From Pseudomonas sp. RIT-562 (GTDB lineage: Bacteria > Pseudomonadota > Gammaproteobacteria > Pseudomonadales > Pseudomonadaceae): a stretch of 64,000 bases of DNA. The stretch spans positions 1 to 64,000 of the forward strand of contig NZ_JAPJIV010000002.1 of the NCBI RefSeq assembly GCF_026241895.1, read 5' to 3'. This document shows positions 27,515 through 36,435 of the stretch, piece by piece. Below the pieces are notes generated by a model. That model had not been told where the DNA came from. It saw only the letters and a list, made by a program, of their open reading frames with translations, and did not search any database. Every line of letters begins with the position of its first letter. The first letter of the stretch is position 1. Both the position numbers and the translations under genes were made by a program.

Positions 27515-28219
27515 TTATTTCTCCATCGGCGTGGCTTCACGGCCGCGCAGAACGATGTCCCAGCGGTAACCGAGGGCATAGGAAGGGATGGTTTTCTCCA
27601 GATCGAAACTGGCGATCAAACGCTCTTTGGCGCTGGTATCCGGCACGCAGTTGTAGATCGGGTCGTACGCCAAAAGCGGGTCGCCCGGGAAGTACATCTG
27701 GGTGACCAGGCGCGTCAGGATGCTCGGCCCGAACAGCGAAAAATGGATATGCGCAGGCCGCCAGGCATTGTGGTGGTTGCCCCACGGATAAGCACCCGGC
27801 TTGATGGTCTGGAACTGGTACCAGCCATCGGCATCGGTCACGGTGCGACCGGTGCCGGTGAAGTTCGGGTCCAGCGGCGCGTCATGCAGGTCGCGCGGAT
27901 GGTTGTAGCGCCCGGCGGCATTGGCCTGCCAGATTTCTACCAGGATACCCGGCACCGGCAGACCGTCTTCATCCAGCACGCGGCCATGAACGATGATCCG
28001 CTCGCCCTGGGGTTCGCCCGAGTGCTGGGCGGTCAGGTCATTGTCCTGCTCCTGGAGACGCTCGGCACCGATGGTCGGGCCAGTGATTTCCGACAGCGAA
28101 TGCGGTAAAAACACCAGCGGCTGCGACGGCGCGCGCAGGTTGGTGGATTGATAGGCAGGGTGCAGGTAGTCCGGCTGAGTGCCCGCTTGCGGGCGGCGGT
28201 AACCAGGCTTGTCAGTCAT
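27515..28219 (-). CDS. pcaH: Protocatechuate 3,4-dioxygenase beta subunit PcaH
   Basis: A 234-residue iron-binding subunit. The four ferric ligands of the family are all present: Tyr105 (AGRYNHP), Tyr144 (GAYPWGN), His157 and His159 (RPAHIHFS). Together with PcaG it cleaves protocatechuate between the two hydroxylated carbons. The start has AGAGGA upstream. It follows pcaF by 20 bp and precedes pcaG by one base, so H and G are translated together. Confidence 0.96.
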   Translation of the reverse strand: MTDKPGYRRPQAGTQPDYLHPAYQSTNLRAPSQPLVFLPHSLSEITGPTIGAERLQEQDNDLTAQHSGEPQGERIIVHGRVLDEDGLPVPGILVEIWQANAAGRYNHPRDLHDAPLDPNFTGTGRTVTDADGWYQFQTIKPGAYPWGNHHNAWRPAHIHFSLFGPSILTRLVTQMYFPGDPLLAYDPIYNCVPDTSAKERLIASFDLEKTIPSYALGYRWDIVLRGREATPMEK

Positions 28220-28239
28220 TATGTTTTCCTCTGTTCTTG

Positions 28240-29445
28240 TTAGCTGACGCGTTCAATCGCCAGGGCCAGGCCTTGGCCAACGCCGACACACATGGTCGCC
28301 AGGCCTTTGCTGCCGCCGGTTTTTTCCAGCTGATGCAGGGCCGTCAGCACCAGGCGCGCGCCGCTCATGCCCAACGGATGACCGAGGGCGATGGCGCCGC
28401 CATTCGGGTTGACCTGAGGGGCGTCGTCCGCCAGCCCCAGCTCGCGCAATACCGCCAGGCCCTGGCTGGCAAACGCTTCATTGAGTTCGATCACGTCGAA
28501 GTCGCTGACCGCCAGCCCCAGGCGTTCGGTCAACTTGCGCACGGCCGGTACCGGGCCGATGCCCATGACCCGCGGGGCAACACCGGCACTCGACATCCCC
28601 AGCACCTTCGCGCGCGCGGTCAGACCGTGCTTTTTCACCGCCTCGGCCGAGGCCAGGATCAGTGCCGCAGCGCCGTCGTTTACGCCAGAAGCGTTGCCGG
28701 CGGTGACCGTTTTGTCTGCACCGTTGACTGGTTTTAATCTGGCCAGGGTTTCCAGCGTGGTGTCAGCGCGTGGATGCTCGTCCTGGCTGACCACGGTTTC
28801 GCCCTTCTTGTGAGCGATGCGCACTTCGACGATTTCTTCGGCGAAATAACCCGCAGCCTGGGCCGCAGCAGTGCGCTGCTGGCTACGCAGGGCGAATGCA
28901 TCCTGGTCCTCGCGGGAGACTTCATAGTCGTCGGCGACGTTGTCGGCGGTCTGCGGCATCGCATCCACACCGTACTGCGCTTTCATCAACGGGTTGATGA
29001 AACGCCAGCCGATGGTGGTGTCTTCCAGCTTCATGTTGCGCGAGAACGCAGCATCGGCCTTGCCCATCACGAATGGCGCGCGGGACATCGACTCCACCCC
29101 ACCGGCAATCGCCAGTTCCATCTCGCCGCTGGCGATCGCCCGGAACGCGGTGCCGATGGCGTCCATGCCCGAAGCGCAGAGACGGTTGAGCGTGACGCCT
29201 GGAATGGATTCCGGCAGCCCCGCCAACAGCAAGGCCATGCGCGCGACGTTGCGATTGTCTTCGCCAGCCTGGTTGGCGCAGCCGAGGAACACCTCGTCCA
29301 CCGCGTTCCAGTCGACCGATGGATTACGCTCCATCAAGGCCTTGATCGGCACGGCGGCCAAATCATCGGCACGGACCGCCGCCAGGCCACCGCCAAACCG
29401 GCCGATGGGGGTGCGAATCGCGTCACAAATATAAACTTCACGCAT
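28240..29445 (-). CDS. pcaF: 3-oxoadipyl-CoA thiolase PcaF
   Basis: A 401-residue thiolase that splits beta-ketoadipyl-CoA into succinyl-CoA and acetyl-CoA, the last step of the pathway. Thiolase catalytic residues are Cys90 ([11 protein letters not shown]), His356 ([13 protein letters not shown]) and Cys386 ([10 protein letters not shown]). The N-terminus [18 protein letters not shown] is typical of PcaF. The start overlaps the pcaJ stop by one base (TGATG), which makes I-J-F a tightly coupled set. Confidence 0.95.
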   Translation of the reverse strand: MREVYICDAIRTPIGRFGGGLAAVRADDLAAVPIKALMERNPSVDWNAVDEVFLGCANQAGEDNRNVARMALLLAGLPESIPGVTLNRLCASGMDAIGTAFRAIASGEMELAIAGGVESMSRAPFVMGKADAAFSRNMKLEDTTIGWRFINPLMKAQYGVDAMPQTADNVADDYEVSREDQDAFALRSQQRTAAAQAAGYFAEEIVEVRIAHKKGETVVSQDEHPRADTTLETLARLKPVNGADKTVTAGNASGVNDGAAALILASAEAVKKHGLTARAKVLGMSSAGVAPRVMGIGPVPAVRKLTERLGLAVSDFDVIELNEAFASQGLAVLRELGLADDAPQVNPNGGAIALGHPLGMSGARLVLTALHQLEKTGGSKGLATMCVGVGQGLALAIERVS

Positions 29446-30224
29446 CAGGCTTCTCCGGGTGCTTGGCCGTGGGCGGCGGCGGTACGGGCTTCCAGATCTC
29501 TCAGGGCCTTGAGTTCCACTTCGGTCGGCTCGGCGGTGTGCTCAACCGTGTCAGCGAAGCGAATTGCCCAGCCAGTGGCAGCAACCACTTGCTCGCGGGT
29601 CACGCCTGGGTGCAATGCAGTGACCACGAACTCATGGGTGCCGGCTTCCGGCTCCATGATGCACAGGTCGGTAATAATTCCTACGGGACCTGCGCCCGGC
29701 AAGCCCAGGCGCTTACGCGAATCACCGCCCTCGCCGTGGCCCACGGAGGTAATGAAATCCAGCTTGTCGACGAAAGAACGCGACGACTGCTTGAGGATAA
29801 TCAGCACGCTCTTGGCCGAGCCGGCGATTTCCGGAGCGCCGCCGGCACCCGGCAGGCGGACCTTTGGCGAGTGGTAGTCACCGACCACTGTGGTGTTGAT
29901 GTTGCCGAAGCGGTCAACTTGCGCAGCGCCGAGGAACCCGACGTCGATGCGCCCGCCCTGCAGCCAGTAGCGGAAGATCTCACCGGTCGGGACTACAGTG
30001 TCAGCGGTTTCCGCCAGCTCACCGTCACCGATCGACAGTGGCAGGACGCTCGGCTTGGCGCCGATCGGACCCGATTCGTAGATCAGCACCACGTCAGGTG
30101 AGGAAGTCAGGCGCGCCAGGTTGGCGGCTTTCGACGGCAGGCCGATGCCGACGAAACACACCGAACCGTTTTTCAGGCGGCGAGCGGCAGCGACGGTCAT
30201 CATTTCATTGGTGGTGTAAGTCAT
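29445..30224 (-). CDS. pcaJ: 3-oxoadipate CoA-transferase subunit B
   Basis: A 259-residue beta subunit of a family I CoA-transferase. The catalytic glutamate is probably Glu50 in LIYESGPIG. With the A subunit it moves CoA from succinyl-CoA to beta-ketoadipate. The subunit lengths (259 and 285) match the CatI/CatJ type rather than the shorter P. putida PcaI/PcaJ type, so catJ would be an equally fair name. Overlaps of one base with both neighbours point to strict co-translation. Confidence 0.9.
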   Translation of the reverse strand: MTYTTNEMMTVAAARRLKNGSVCFVGIGLPSKAANLARLTSSPDVVLIYESGPIGAKPSVLPLSIGDGELAETADTVVPTGEIFRYWLQGGRIDVGFLGAAQVDRFGNINTTVVGDYHSPKVRLPGAGGAPEIAGSAKSVLIILKQSSRSFVDKLDFITSVGHGEGGDSRKRLGLPGAGPVGIITDLCIMEPEAGTHEFVVTALHPGVTREQVVAATGWAIRFADTVEHTAEPTEVELKALRDLEARTAAAHGQAPGEA

Positions 30225-31081
30225 TACTTGGCCTCCGAAGCAGCGGCCAGCTTGGCCTGGAACTCGCTGAAGTCAGCGCTACCGTGGATGTATTCGTTGA
30301 TCCACGCGGTAAAGGTGTCACGATCGCGGGCGATCGGATCCCAGGCCTGGTAAAAGCGGTTGTCCCGCTCGTTGTACCCGTGGGCGTAGGACGGATGAGC
30401 ACCGCCAGGTACGTGGCAGACCGCGCTGAGCGCCCAGGTCGGCAATACGCAGGAATTCATCGGCGCGTTCAGGTCGTCGACTATTTCTTCGACGGTGACG
30501 ATGCAACGCTTGGCCGCCAGCGCCGCCTCTTTCTGTACGCCAAGGATGCCCCAGAGCAAAACGTTACCCTTGCGATCGGCTTTCTGCGCATGGATCACGG
30601 TGATGTCAGGGCGAACCGAAGGCACTGCCGCCAGGACTTCGCCAGTGAACGGGCAAGTCACAGTCTTGATCAGCGGATTGACCTTGGGCAGGTCGGAACC
30701 AGCGTAGGCGCGCAGTACCGCGAACGGTAGTCCGGAGGCGCCGGCAACGTAGGCATTAGCCAGGTCGGCATGACTGTGCTCTTCGATTTCCAGTGGATGC
30801 GGCCACTGTTTCTCGACGGCATCACGCAGACGATGCAGAGAGCCCACCCCAGGGTTGCCGCCCCAGGAGAAAATCAGCTTGCGCGCGCACCCGGCTCCGA
30901 TCAGCTGGTCGTAGATCAGGTCAGGCGTCATCCGTACCAGCGTCAGGTCTTTCTTGCCCTGACGAATGATTTCGTGACCCGCCGCCGTAGGGATCAGGTG
31001 GGTGAAGCCTTCGAGCGCGACGGTATCGCCGTCATTTACGAATTGCTTCACCGCTTCGTGCAGCGAAAGGATTTCAGCCAT
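30224..31081 (-). CDS. pcaI: 3-oxoadipate CoA-transferase subunit A
   Basis: A 285-residue alpha subunit of the CoA-transferase, of the longer CatI-like class. Recognisable stretches are NDGDTVALEGFTHLIPTAAG and FSWGGNPGVGSLHRLRDAVE. ATG 31081 has GGGAG eight bases before it; an in-frame start 90 bases upstream lacks one. A PcaR-type box lies 120 bp upstream (31201-31215), so this gene probably starts the I-J-F-H-G transcript. Confidence 0.9.
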   Translation of the reverse strand: MAEILSLHEAVKQFVNDGDTVALEGFTHLIPTAAGHEIIRQGKKDLTLVRMTPDLIYDQLIGAGCARKLIFSWGGNPGVGSLHRLRDAVEKQWPHPLEIEEHSHADLANAYVAGASGLPFAVLRAYAGSDLPKVNPLIKTVTCPFTGEVLAAVPSVRPDITVIHAQKADRKGNVLLWGILGVQKEAALAAKRCIVTVEEIVDDLNAPMNSCVLPTWALSAVCHVPGGAHPSYAHGYNERDNRFYQAWDPIARDRDTFTAWINEYIHGSADFSEFQAKLAAASEAK

Positions 31082-31200
31082 GGGGCAGGCTCCCGTTTTG
31101 TTATGAACTGACAGTGGATAAAAGGGCGCGATGCGCAGCGCCGGAGTGACTGAAGAGTAAGCCGCAGCCACTGGCCAAACAATCCGATAATCGACTGAGT

Positions 31201-31215
31201 GTTCGTTTATCGAAC
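31201..31215 (-). promoter_or_regulatory. PcaR box upstream of pcaI
   Basis: Read in the direction of the genes, GTTCGATAAACGAAC matches 13 of 15 positions of the PcaR site GTTCGATAATCGCAC known from the P. putida pcaI promoter. It is about 120 bp before the pcaI start codon. Confidence 0.7.
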
Positions 31216-31252
31216 AGATTGTTGTTTGGCTATCGTTCTTCCCGACCGCGAA

Positions 31253-32599
31253 TCAGGTCGCATCCGCATGACTGACCATGCCTTTGATTAGCACCGCCGC
31301 CGTCGCCAGCGCCGCCGGGATCACCAGTGCTGTCAGCACCTGTTCAAAGTTCCAGCCCAGGCCCAGCAACGTCGCGCCCATCCACGCGCCGAGAATGGCC
31401 CCGAAACGCCCAATCCCCAGCATCCACGAGACGCCTGTCGCCCGTCCCTGAGTGGGATAAAACCGTGCCGCCAGTGACGGCATCGCCGACTGCGCGCCGT
31501 TGACACACATCCCGGCCACCAGTACCAACGTCGCCAATAGCGTGATGTTGCCCAGGCTCTGCCCCACCGCGTAGGCAAACACCCCGGCCAACAGGTAGAA
31601 AGTGCCGATGACCTTGTGCGGGTTGAAGCGATCCATCGCCCAGCCCACACCCACGGCACTCAATACCCCACCAAACTGGAACAGCGCCCCGATAAAGGCT
31701 GCCTGCTCCATGCTGGCGCCGCTGTCGCGCATCAGGGTCGGCAACCAGCTGGTCAGCAGGTAGACAATCACCAGCCCCATGAAATAGGTGAGCCACAGCA
31801 GCAACGTGCCGGTGCTGTAGGTGCCGGAGAAGATTACTGCGAACACGTTGCGGGCCTTCACGGTTTTCTGCTCCGGCACGCTGAAGCTGGCAGCCTGGGC
31901 GACGATCACCGGGTCGATAGGCGCGAGGGTCTGGCGCACTTTATCGGTGCCGCGATTGCGCACCACCAGATAACGCGCCGATTCCGGCAGCCAGAAGAAT
32001 AGGACCACGGCGAGGATCAGCGGCAGGATCCCGCCAATCAGCAGCAGACTGTGCCAGCCGAACATGGGAATCAGCTTGGCCGAGATGAACCCGCCGCCAG
32101 CCATGCCGAGGTTGAAGCCGCAGAACATGCTGGTCACCAGCAGGGATTTCTTGCGCTCCGGGGTGTATTCCGACAGCAGAGTGGTGGCGTTGGGCATCCC
32201 CGCCCCCAGGCCCAGGCCGGTAAGGAAACGCAACACCAGTAATTGGTCGACGTTGGTGCTGTAGGCAGAGGCGAGACTGAATGCGCCAAACAGTACCACC
32301 GCACCGACCAGCACGACTTTGCGCCCGAAGCGGTCAGCCAGCGGACCGGAGCCGAGAGCGCCGAACACCATGCCGATCAATGCGGCACTCATGACCGGCC
32401 CCAGGCTGGCCCGATCGATCCCCCAATCCTGGGACAGTGCAGGTGCAATGAAGCCCATGGCCGCAGTGTCGAGGCCATCGAGAAACACAATCAGGAAACA
32501 CAGAATCACCACTCGCCACTGATAGCGCGAAATGGGTTGGGCATTGATGAAGGACTGCACGTCGAGGCAGTTACCTACAGCAGACTGAGGCTGGTTCAT
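31253..32599 (-). CDS. pcaK: 4-hydroxybenzoate/protocatechuate transporter PcaK
   Basis: A 448-residue aromatic acid:H+ symporter of the MFS, the same length as P. putida PcaK. Motifs seen: DGLDTAAMGFIAPALSQDWG in helix 1, with the aspartate needed for aromatic acid transport, and GPLADRFGRKVVLVGAV between helices 2 and 3. It imports 4-hydroxybenzoate and protocatechuate. The ATG at 32599 gives the family N-terminus; the longer frame to 32665 has no support. A PcaR box lies about 110 bp upstream. It ends 171 bp before pcaI. Confidence 0.93.
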   Translation of the reverse strand: MNQPQSAVGNCLDVQSFINAQPISRYQWRVVILCFLIVFLDGLDTAAMGFIAPALSQDWGIDRASLGPVMSAALIGMVFGALGSGPLADRFGRKVVLVGAVVLFGAFSLASAYSTNVDQLLVLRFLTGLGLGAGMPNATTLLSEYTPERKKSLLVTSMFCGFNLGMAGGGFISAKLIPMFGWHSLLLIGGILPLILAVVLFFWLPESARYLVVRNRGTDKVRQTLAPIDPVIVAQAASFSVPEQKTVKARNVFAVIFSGTYSTGTLLLWLTYFMGLVIVYLLTSWLPTLMRDSGASMEQAAFIGALFQFGGVLSAVGVGWAMDRFNPHKVIGTFYLLAGVFAYAVGQSLGNITLLATLVLVAGMCVNGAQSAMPSLAARFYPTQGRATGVSWMLGIGRFGAILGAWMGATLLGLGWNFEQVLTALVIPAALATAAVLIKGMVSHADAT

Positions 32600-32709
32600 T
32601 ATTTTTATTCCACACAAGAACGCAGTCGAACACGTGCCAGCCTTGTGCTGGCGCTGCGGCGACATTAATGATCCTGGGGAAACAGCGTCAATTCGATAAA
32701 CGCGACTCT

Positions 32710-32724
32710 GTGCGTTTATCGAAC
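32710..32724 (-). promoter_or_regulatory. PcaR box upstream of pcaK
   Basis: On the gene strand this reads GTTCGATAAACGCAC, 14 of 15 positions of the P. putida PcaR site. A degenerate second copy (TTCGATAAACGCGA) follows at about 32693-32706 on the plus strand, making a closely spaced inverted pair between pcaR and pcaK. Confidence 0.75.
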
Positions 32725-32740
32725 ACTTCGCAGCGTGGCG

Positions 32741-33583
32741 CTAGGCGAAAAGCTGGCTGCTGAGGTCGCGACTGGCGCTGAGCAACCCCGGCAGGAACCG
32801 TTGTTCGAGCTCGTTACGGCTGACTCGGCCGGCATGGGTGCTGACATTCAACGCTGCCACCACTTGCCCGGAAGCGTCATACACCGGGACGGCAATCGAA
32901 CGCAGGCCCTGTTCGAGCTCCTGGTCAACTATGCACCAGCCCTGTTGCCGCACCTCTTGCAGGCACTCCAGCAGTGCTTCGGGGGTGTGCAAGGTGCGAC
33001 TGGTCTTGGCCTGCAGATCCGCATGGTCGAGATACTCGCGCAACGAGGTGTCGTCCAGCGCGGCCAAGAGGATCCGCCCCATCGAAGTGCAATACGCCGG
33101 AAGCCGCCCGCCTACCGAAAGGTCGACGGAGATTAGGCGCTGGGTGGTAGCCGAGCGAGCGATATAGAGTATGTCGTCACCTTCCAGCGTGGCCATGTTG
33201 CAGGCCTCGTGCAGCTGTTCGCTCATCCGGTCCAGGTACGGCTGGGCTGAGACCGCCAGCGGGGTCGATGACAGGTAGGCATGGCCGAGCGTCAGGACCT
33301 TGGGCAGCAATGAATAGGTGCGACCGTCCGTAGTGGCATAGCCGAGCTTGATCAGCGTGTGCAGGCAACGGCGTACTGCGGCGCGAGGGATTTCCGTGCG
33401 ATGGCTGATTTGGGCGATGGTCAGGTGGCGCTTGCGCTCCTGGAAGGCCTGGACCACCGCCAGGCCGCGGGCCAGCGAGGTCATGAAATCCGGGTCACCG
33501 GTCAGCGCCTGGATCCGCTTCGCGGGTGAGGCGACTATCGGCGGCGCCACCGACGCGAAAGAGTTGCGCAATTGGTCATTCAT
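32741..33583 (-). CDS. pcaR: Pca regulon activator PcaR (IclR family)
   Basis: A 280-residue IclR-family regulator. The winged helix-turn-helix is at about residues 35-95 (FMTSLARGLAVVQAFQERKR, then HRTEIPRAAVRRCLHTLIKL), followed by the effector domain with SVGGRLPAYCTSMGRILLAA. In P. putida it activates pca genes with beta-ketoadipate as inducer and represses its own gene. ATG 33583 has AAGGA upstream. A perfect PcaR box lies 80 bp before the start. Confidence 0.94.
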   Translation of the reverse strand: MNDQLRNSFASVAPPIVASPAKRIQALTGDPDFMTSLARGLAVVQAFQERKRHLTIAQISHRTEIPRAAVRRCLHTLIKLGYATTDGRTYSLLPKVLTLGHAYLSSTPLAVSAQPYLDRMSEQLHEACNMATLEGDDILYIARSATTQRLISVDLSVGGRLPAYCTSMGRILLAALDDTSLREYLDHADLQAKTSRTLHTPEALLECLQEVRQQGWCIVDQELEQGLRSIAVPVYDASGQVVAALNVSTHAGRVSRNELEQRFLPGLLSASRDLSSQLFA

Positions 33584-33662
33584 ATCAGGTCCTTTTCCCA
33601 CACGAATCGGTAGCCATTACAAGCGGCTCCGGTACGGCGCACAAGAGACGCCGGCCAACACC

Positions 33663-33677
33663 GTGCGATTATCGAAC
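33663..33677 (-). promoter_or_regulatory. PcaR box upstream of pcaR
   Basis: On the gene strand the sequence is GTTCGATAATCGCAC, identical at all 15 positions to the PcaR recognition sequence described in P. putida. Its place before pcaR itself suggests autoregulation. A partial copy (GATTATCGCAAA) is at 33685-33696. Confidence 0.8.
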
Positions 33678-33926
33678 CATCAACCGATTATCGCAAACCC
33701 CTGCCTAACCGTGCGACCGCCAGATTTTTGTAAACCGGGACTTGCGTGCAACTAAGGGTTGGCGATTGGCCGCGAACTTGCCTGCCATAATCGCGTCAGA
33801 AAGACAGCGTCACAAAATACATACCCTAAATGGCCTAGTTCAGGGTAAAACTTATGCGCCCTTAAACAAGCGCTGCTTAATATCTTGTTTTAACGGTTTG
33901 GAGATAGTGTTCTACGAAACGACCGC

Positions 33927-33970
33927 TATAATACAATTCAATGGCGACTCGGCTATTCACCTGCCGAGTC
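33927..33970 (+). promoter_or_regulatory. Possible promoter with a leader hairpin
   Basis: A perfect TATAAT is at 33927-33932; I see no good -35 at the normal distance (TTGGAG is 23 bp away). About 13 bases downstream, GACTCGGC (33946-33953) and GCCGAGTC (33963-33970) form a perfect eight-base-pair stem with a nine-base loop. It is not followed by Ts, so it is a 5' leader or RNA structure rather than a terminator. Confidence 0.35.
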
Positions 33971-34072
33971 CACCATTCGGGAGCGCAATGTTCCATTGTC
34001 GCTGCCAGCAGCAAGCGCCTGCCGCTGATCACTTGATGCTTCGCCAACGCGCTCGCTGAAAACTGGAGACTG

Positions 34073-34126
34073 ATGCTACGTCAGCTGTTTATCTCTGGTG
34101 CCGTGGCCGCCTGTAACCTGTATTGA
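34073..34126 (+). CDS. Possible 17-residue micro-ORF
   Basis: An ATG with GGAG five bases upstream opens a frame that reads MLRQLFISGAVAACNLY and stops. It is basic then hydrophobic, could be a leader peptide, and lies in the otherwise empty 0.55-kb region between pcaR and the next gene. There is no support beyond the ribosome site and its placement between the leader hairpin and the gene at 34231. Confidence 0.25.
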   Translation: MLRQLFISGAVAACNLY

Positions 34127-34230
34127 ATGTGTCTCGCGAACGAAACCTTCCCGGGTTGTCGCCGACCGCAGTCGATACCGCTGTGCAGTGCGTTTCACCA
34201 GAATCAATTCCAACTCATACAGGTAGCACT

Positions 34231-34431
34231 GTGACGAAAGACGAACTGCGCGCGGAACTTGAGCGCCAGGAACAACGTTACAAGGAAGTTTACGGCGGGG
34301 AAGTCACCACCTACGCCGCACAGCCCGAACCGGAACGTAAACCCTGGCGTAAACGCGCCACCGTTCAGGATCAGGCGTTCAGCCAGGAACTGCAGAAGAT
34401 GGAAAAGGAACTCAAAGCCGAAGAGCCGTGA
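34231..34431 (+). CDS. Small charged protein of unknown function
   Basis: A 66-residue, highly charged protein ([20 protein letters not shown] opening, [11 protein letters not shown] ending) with predicted helix and no membrane segment. A GTG at 34231 with AGG seven bases upstream is the likely start; the frame is open to ATG 34123, but the extra 36 codons do not look like protein. It is preceded by the long leader region described above. It belongs to no family I can name. Confidence 0.6.
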   Translation: MTKDELRAELERQEQRYKEVYGGEVTTYAAQPEPERKPWRKRATVQDQAFSQELQKMEKELKAEEP

Positions 34432-34807
34432 ATTGCAGGGCTTTGATCATTCCAAGGGTCTGGATGCCAGCCTGCTAAAAGCGGGTTGAATCGATGATGC
34501 CTTCGCGCCCGCTACGAGCGGGCAGCGGCTGCCTTGTCCTGTGGATAAGGTGCCAGGTTCATTTCTGACCCTCTTTTCAGAAATTTCCCACGGGCGTTAA
34601 CGCCTCTCCAGTTTGTCGGAGAACCCCCCGTGCGTGCAGGCTTTGCCTTTAGATTCAACGACCTGCGGAATCAGTCGAGGTACCGTTGATCTGGCGCTGC
34701 CCGCAAACTAATTCGTTGAAGAATGTTACCGATGAGCAGCTAGTGCATCGATTTCCATCCTTTTCTGGCATAATCGCGCCCCCTTACGACCGGGTCAGAA
34801 AACCTTC
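34432..34807. other. Intergenic region before pitA
   Basis: About 375 bp with no convincing gene. It has a short dyad GCCCGCTACGAGCGGGC (34508-34524) with no T run, and a CATAAT hexamer at 34769-34774 that could be the -10 of pitA. Nothing else is recognisable. Confidence 0.5.
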
Positions 34808-36283
34808 ATGATCGATTTATTCAGCGGACTGGATGCTTGGGTGCTTGTGAGCCTCTTGCTCGCCCTGGCCTTTGTCCTCGCCTTCGAGTTCATCAACGGC
34901 TTTCATGACACCGCTAACGCGGTGGCCACCGTTATCTACACCAAAGCCATGCCGCCCCATCTGGCGGTGTTCTTTTCCGGTGTGTTCAACTTTCTCGGCG
35001 TGCTGCTGGGCGGTGTCGGCGTGGCATATGCCATCGTCCACCTGCTACCGGTAGAGCTGCTGATTAACGTGAACACCGGTCACGGGCTGGCCATGGTGTT
35101 CTCGCTGCTTGCCGCGGCCATCACCTGGAACCTGGGCACCTGGTACTTCGGTATCCCGGCGTCGAGCTCCCACACGCTGATCGGCTCGATCCTCGGAGTC
35201 GGCCTGGCCAACGCCCTGATCAACGACATCCCACTGGCTGATGGCGTGAACTGGCAGAAAGCGATCGATATCGCCGCCTCCCTGGTGTTCTCGCCGATGG
35301 CCGGCTTCCTGATCGCCGCGCTGATCCTGATCGGCCTTAAATGGTGGCGCCCGCTGTCGAAGATGCACAAGACGCCGGAACAGCGCCGCAAGATCGACGA
35401 CAAGAAGCATCCGCCGTTCTGGAATCGCCTGGTCCTGGTTATTTCGGCCATGGCCGTGAGCTTCGTGCACGGCTCCAACGACGGCCAGAAAGGTATCGGC
35501 CTGATCATGCTGGTACTGATCGGTATCGTCCCGGCACAATTCGTACTCGACCTGGGCAGCACCACTTACCAGATCGAACGGACTCGCGATGCGACCCTGC
35601 ACTTGAGCCAGTTCTACAAGCGTAACGCCGACACCCTGGGTGAGTTCCTCGCACTGGGTAAAAGTGTGGAAGGCGATCTGCCGGAGAAATTCCGTTGCAA
35701 CCCGCAACAGACCGAACCGACCATTACCGCCCTGCTCGGCACGCTGAAAGGCGTTTCCGACTATCACTCGCTGCCGTCGGACAGCCGCATCGAAGTGCGT
35801 CGCTACCTGCTCTGCCTGGATGACACGGCGAAGAAAGTCAGCAAGCTGCCTGGCCTCGATGCCCGTGAAAAAGCCGACCTGGACAAGCTGCGCAAGGACC
35901 TGACGACTACCACTGAATACGCGCCGTTCTGGGTGATCCTGGCGGTCGCCCTGGCACTGGGCCTGGGTACCATGGTGGGCTGGAAACGCGTAGTGCTGAC
36001 GATTGGCGAGAAAATCGGCAAGCAAGGCATGACCTACTCCCAAGGCATGTCGGCACAGATCACCACGGCGAGCCTGATCGGCATGGCGAACATCTTCAGC
36101 CTGCCGGTTTCCACCACCCACGTACTGTCCTCTGGCGTGGCCGGTACCATGGTCGCGAACAAAAGTGGCCTGCAAGGCGGCACGGTGAGAACCATCCTGC
36201 TGGCCTGGGTGTTGACCCTGCCGGCAACGGTAGCCTTGTCGGCCGGCCTGTTCTGGCTGGCGTCGAAGGCGCTGGGTAGCTGA
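34808..36283 (+). CDS. pitA: Inorganic phosphate transporter PitA
   Basis: A 491-residue PiT-family low-affinity phosphate symporter (metal-phosphate complex with H+). The signature GFHDTANAVATVIYT is near the N-terminus and the second repeat has SFVHGSNDGQKGIGLIMLVL; there are about ten membrane helices with a soluble loop between the halves (about 265-370). It acts in the inner membrane. It is monocistronic, closed by a terminator at 36298-36334. Confidence 0.94.
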   Translation: MIDLFSGLDAWVLVSLLLALAFVLAFEFINGFHDTANAVATVIYTKAMPPHLAVFFSGVFNFLGVLLGGVGVAYAIVHLLPVELLINVNTGHGLAMVFSLLAAAITWNLGTWYFGIPASSSHTLIGSILGVGLANALINDIPLADGVNWQKAIDIAASLVFSPMAGFLIAALILIGLKWWRPLSKMHKTPEQRRKIDDKKHPPFWNRLVLVISAMAVSFVHGSNDGQKGIGLIMLVLIGIVPAQFVLDLGSTTYQIERTRDATLHLSQFYKRNADTLGEFLALGKSVEGDLPEKFRCNPQQTEPTITALLGTLKGVSDYHSLPSDSRIEVRRYLLCLDDTAKKVSKLPGLDAREKADLDKLRKDLTTTTEYAPFWVILAVALALGLGTMVGWKRVVLTIGEKIGKQGMTYSQGMSAQITTASLIGMANIFSLPVSTTHVLSSGVAGTMVANKSGLQGGTVRTILLAWVLTLPATVALSAGLFWLASKALGS

Positions 36284-36297
36284 TACCCGGCAGCACA

Positions 36298-36334
36298 AAA
36301 AAAGGCGCGTTCCGTGAGGTTCGCGCCTTTTTTA
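36298..36334 (+). terminator. Terminator after pitA
   Basis: AAAGGCGCG and CGCGCCTTT pair around a 12-base loop, with As before and Ts after, so it can work in both directions. Confidence 0.88.
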
Positions 36335-36373
36335 TTTAATGCGGGAATGTGAACAACCAAAAATTTCGCAGGC

Positions 36374-36400
36374 AAAAAAAAAGGGCAACCGAAGTTGCCC
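36374..36400 (-). terminator. Terminator for the small minus-strand gene
   Basis: On the minus strand GGGCAAC TTCG GTTGCCC is followed by ten Ts. The UUCG loop and T run make a strong terminator 36 bases after the stop of the gene at 36436-36552. Confidence 0.88.
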
Positions 36401-36435
36401 AAAATGCCTTGCGTGCTCATTGCTTCCAGAAAGAA

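Noticed and set aside
33742..34059. A 105-codon open frame in the pcaR-downstream gap
   Set aside because: No ribosome site, irregular composition and no similarity to any protein pattern; the region looks non-coding apart from the hairpin and micro-ORF noted.
34508..34524. GC-rich dyad as a terminator of the gene at 34231
   Set aside because: The stem is perfect but is not followed by Ts and lies 77 bp after the stop codon.
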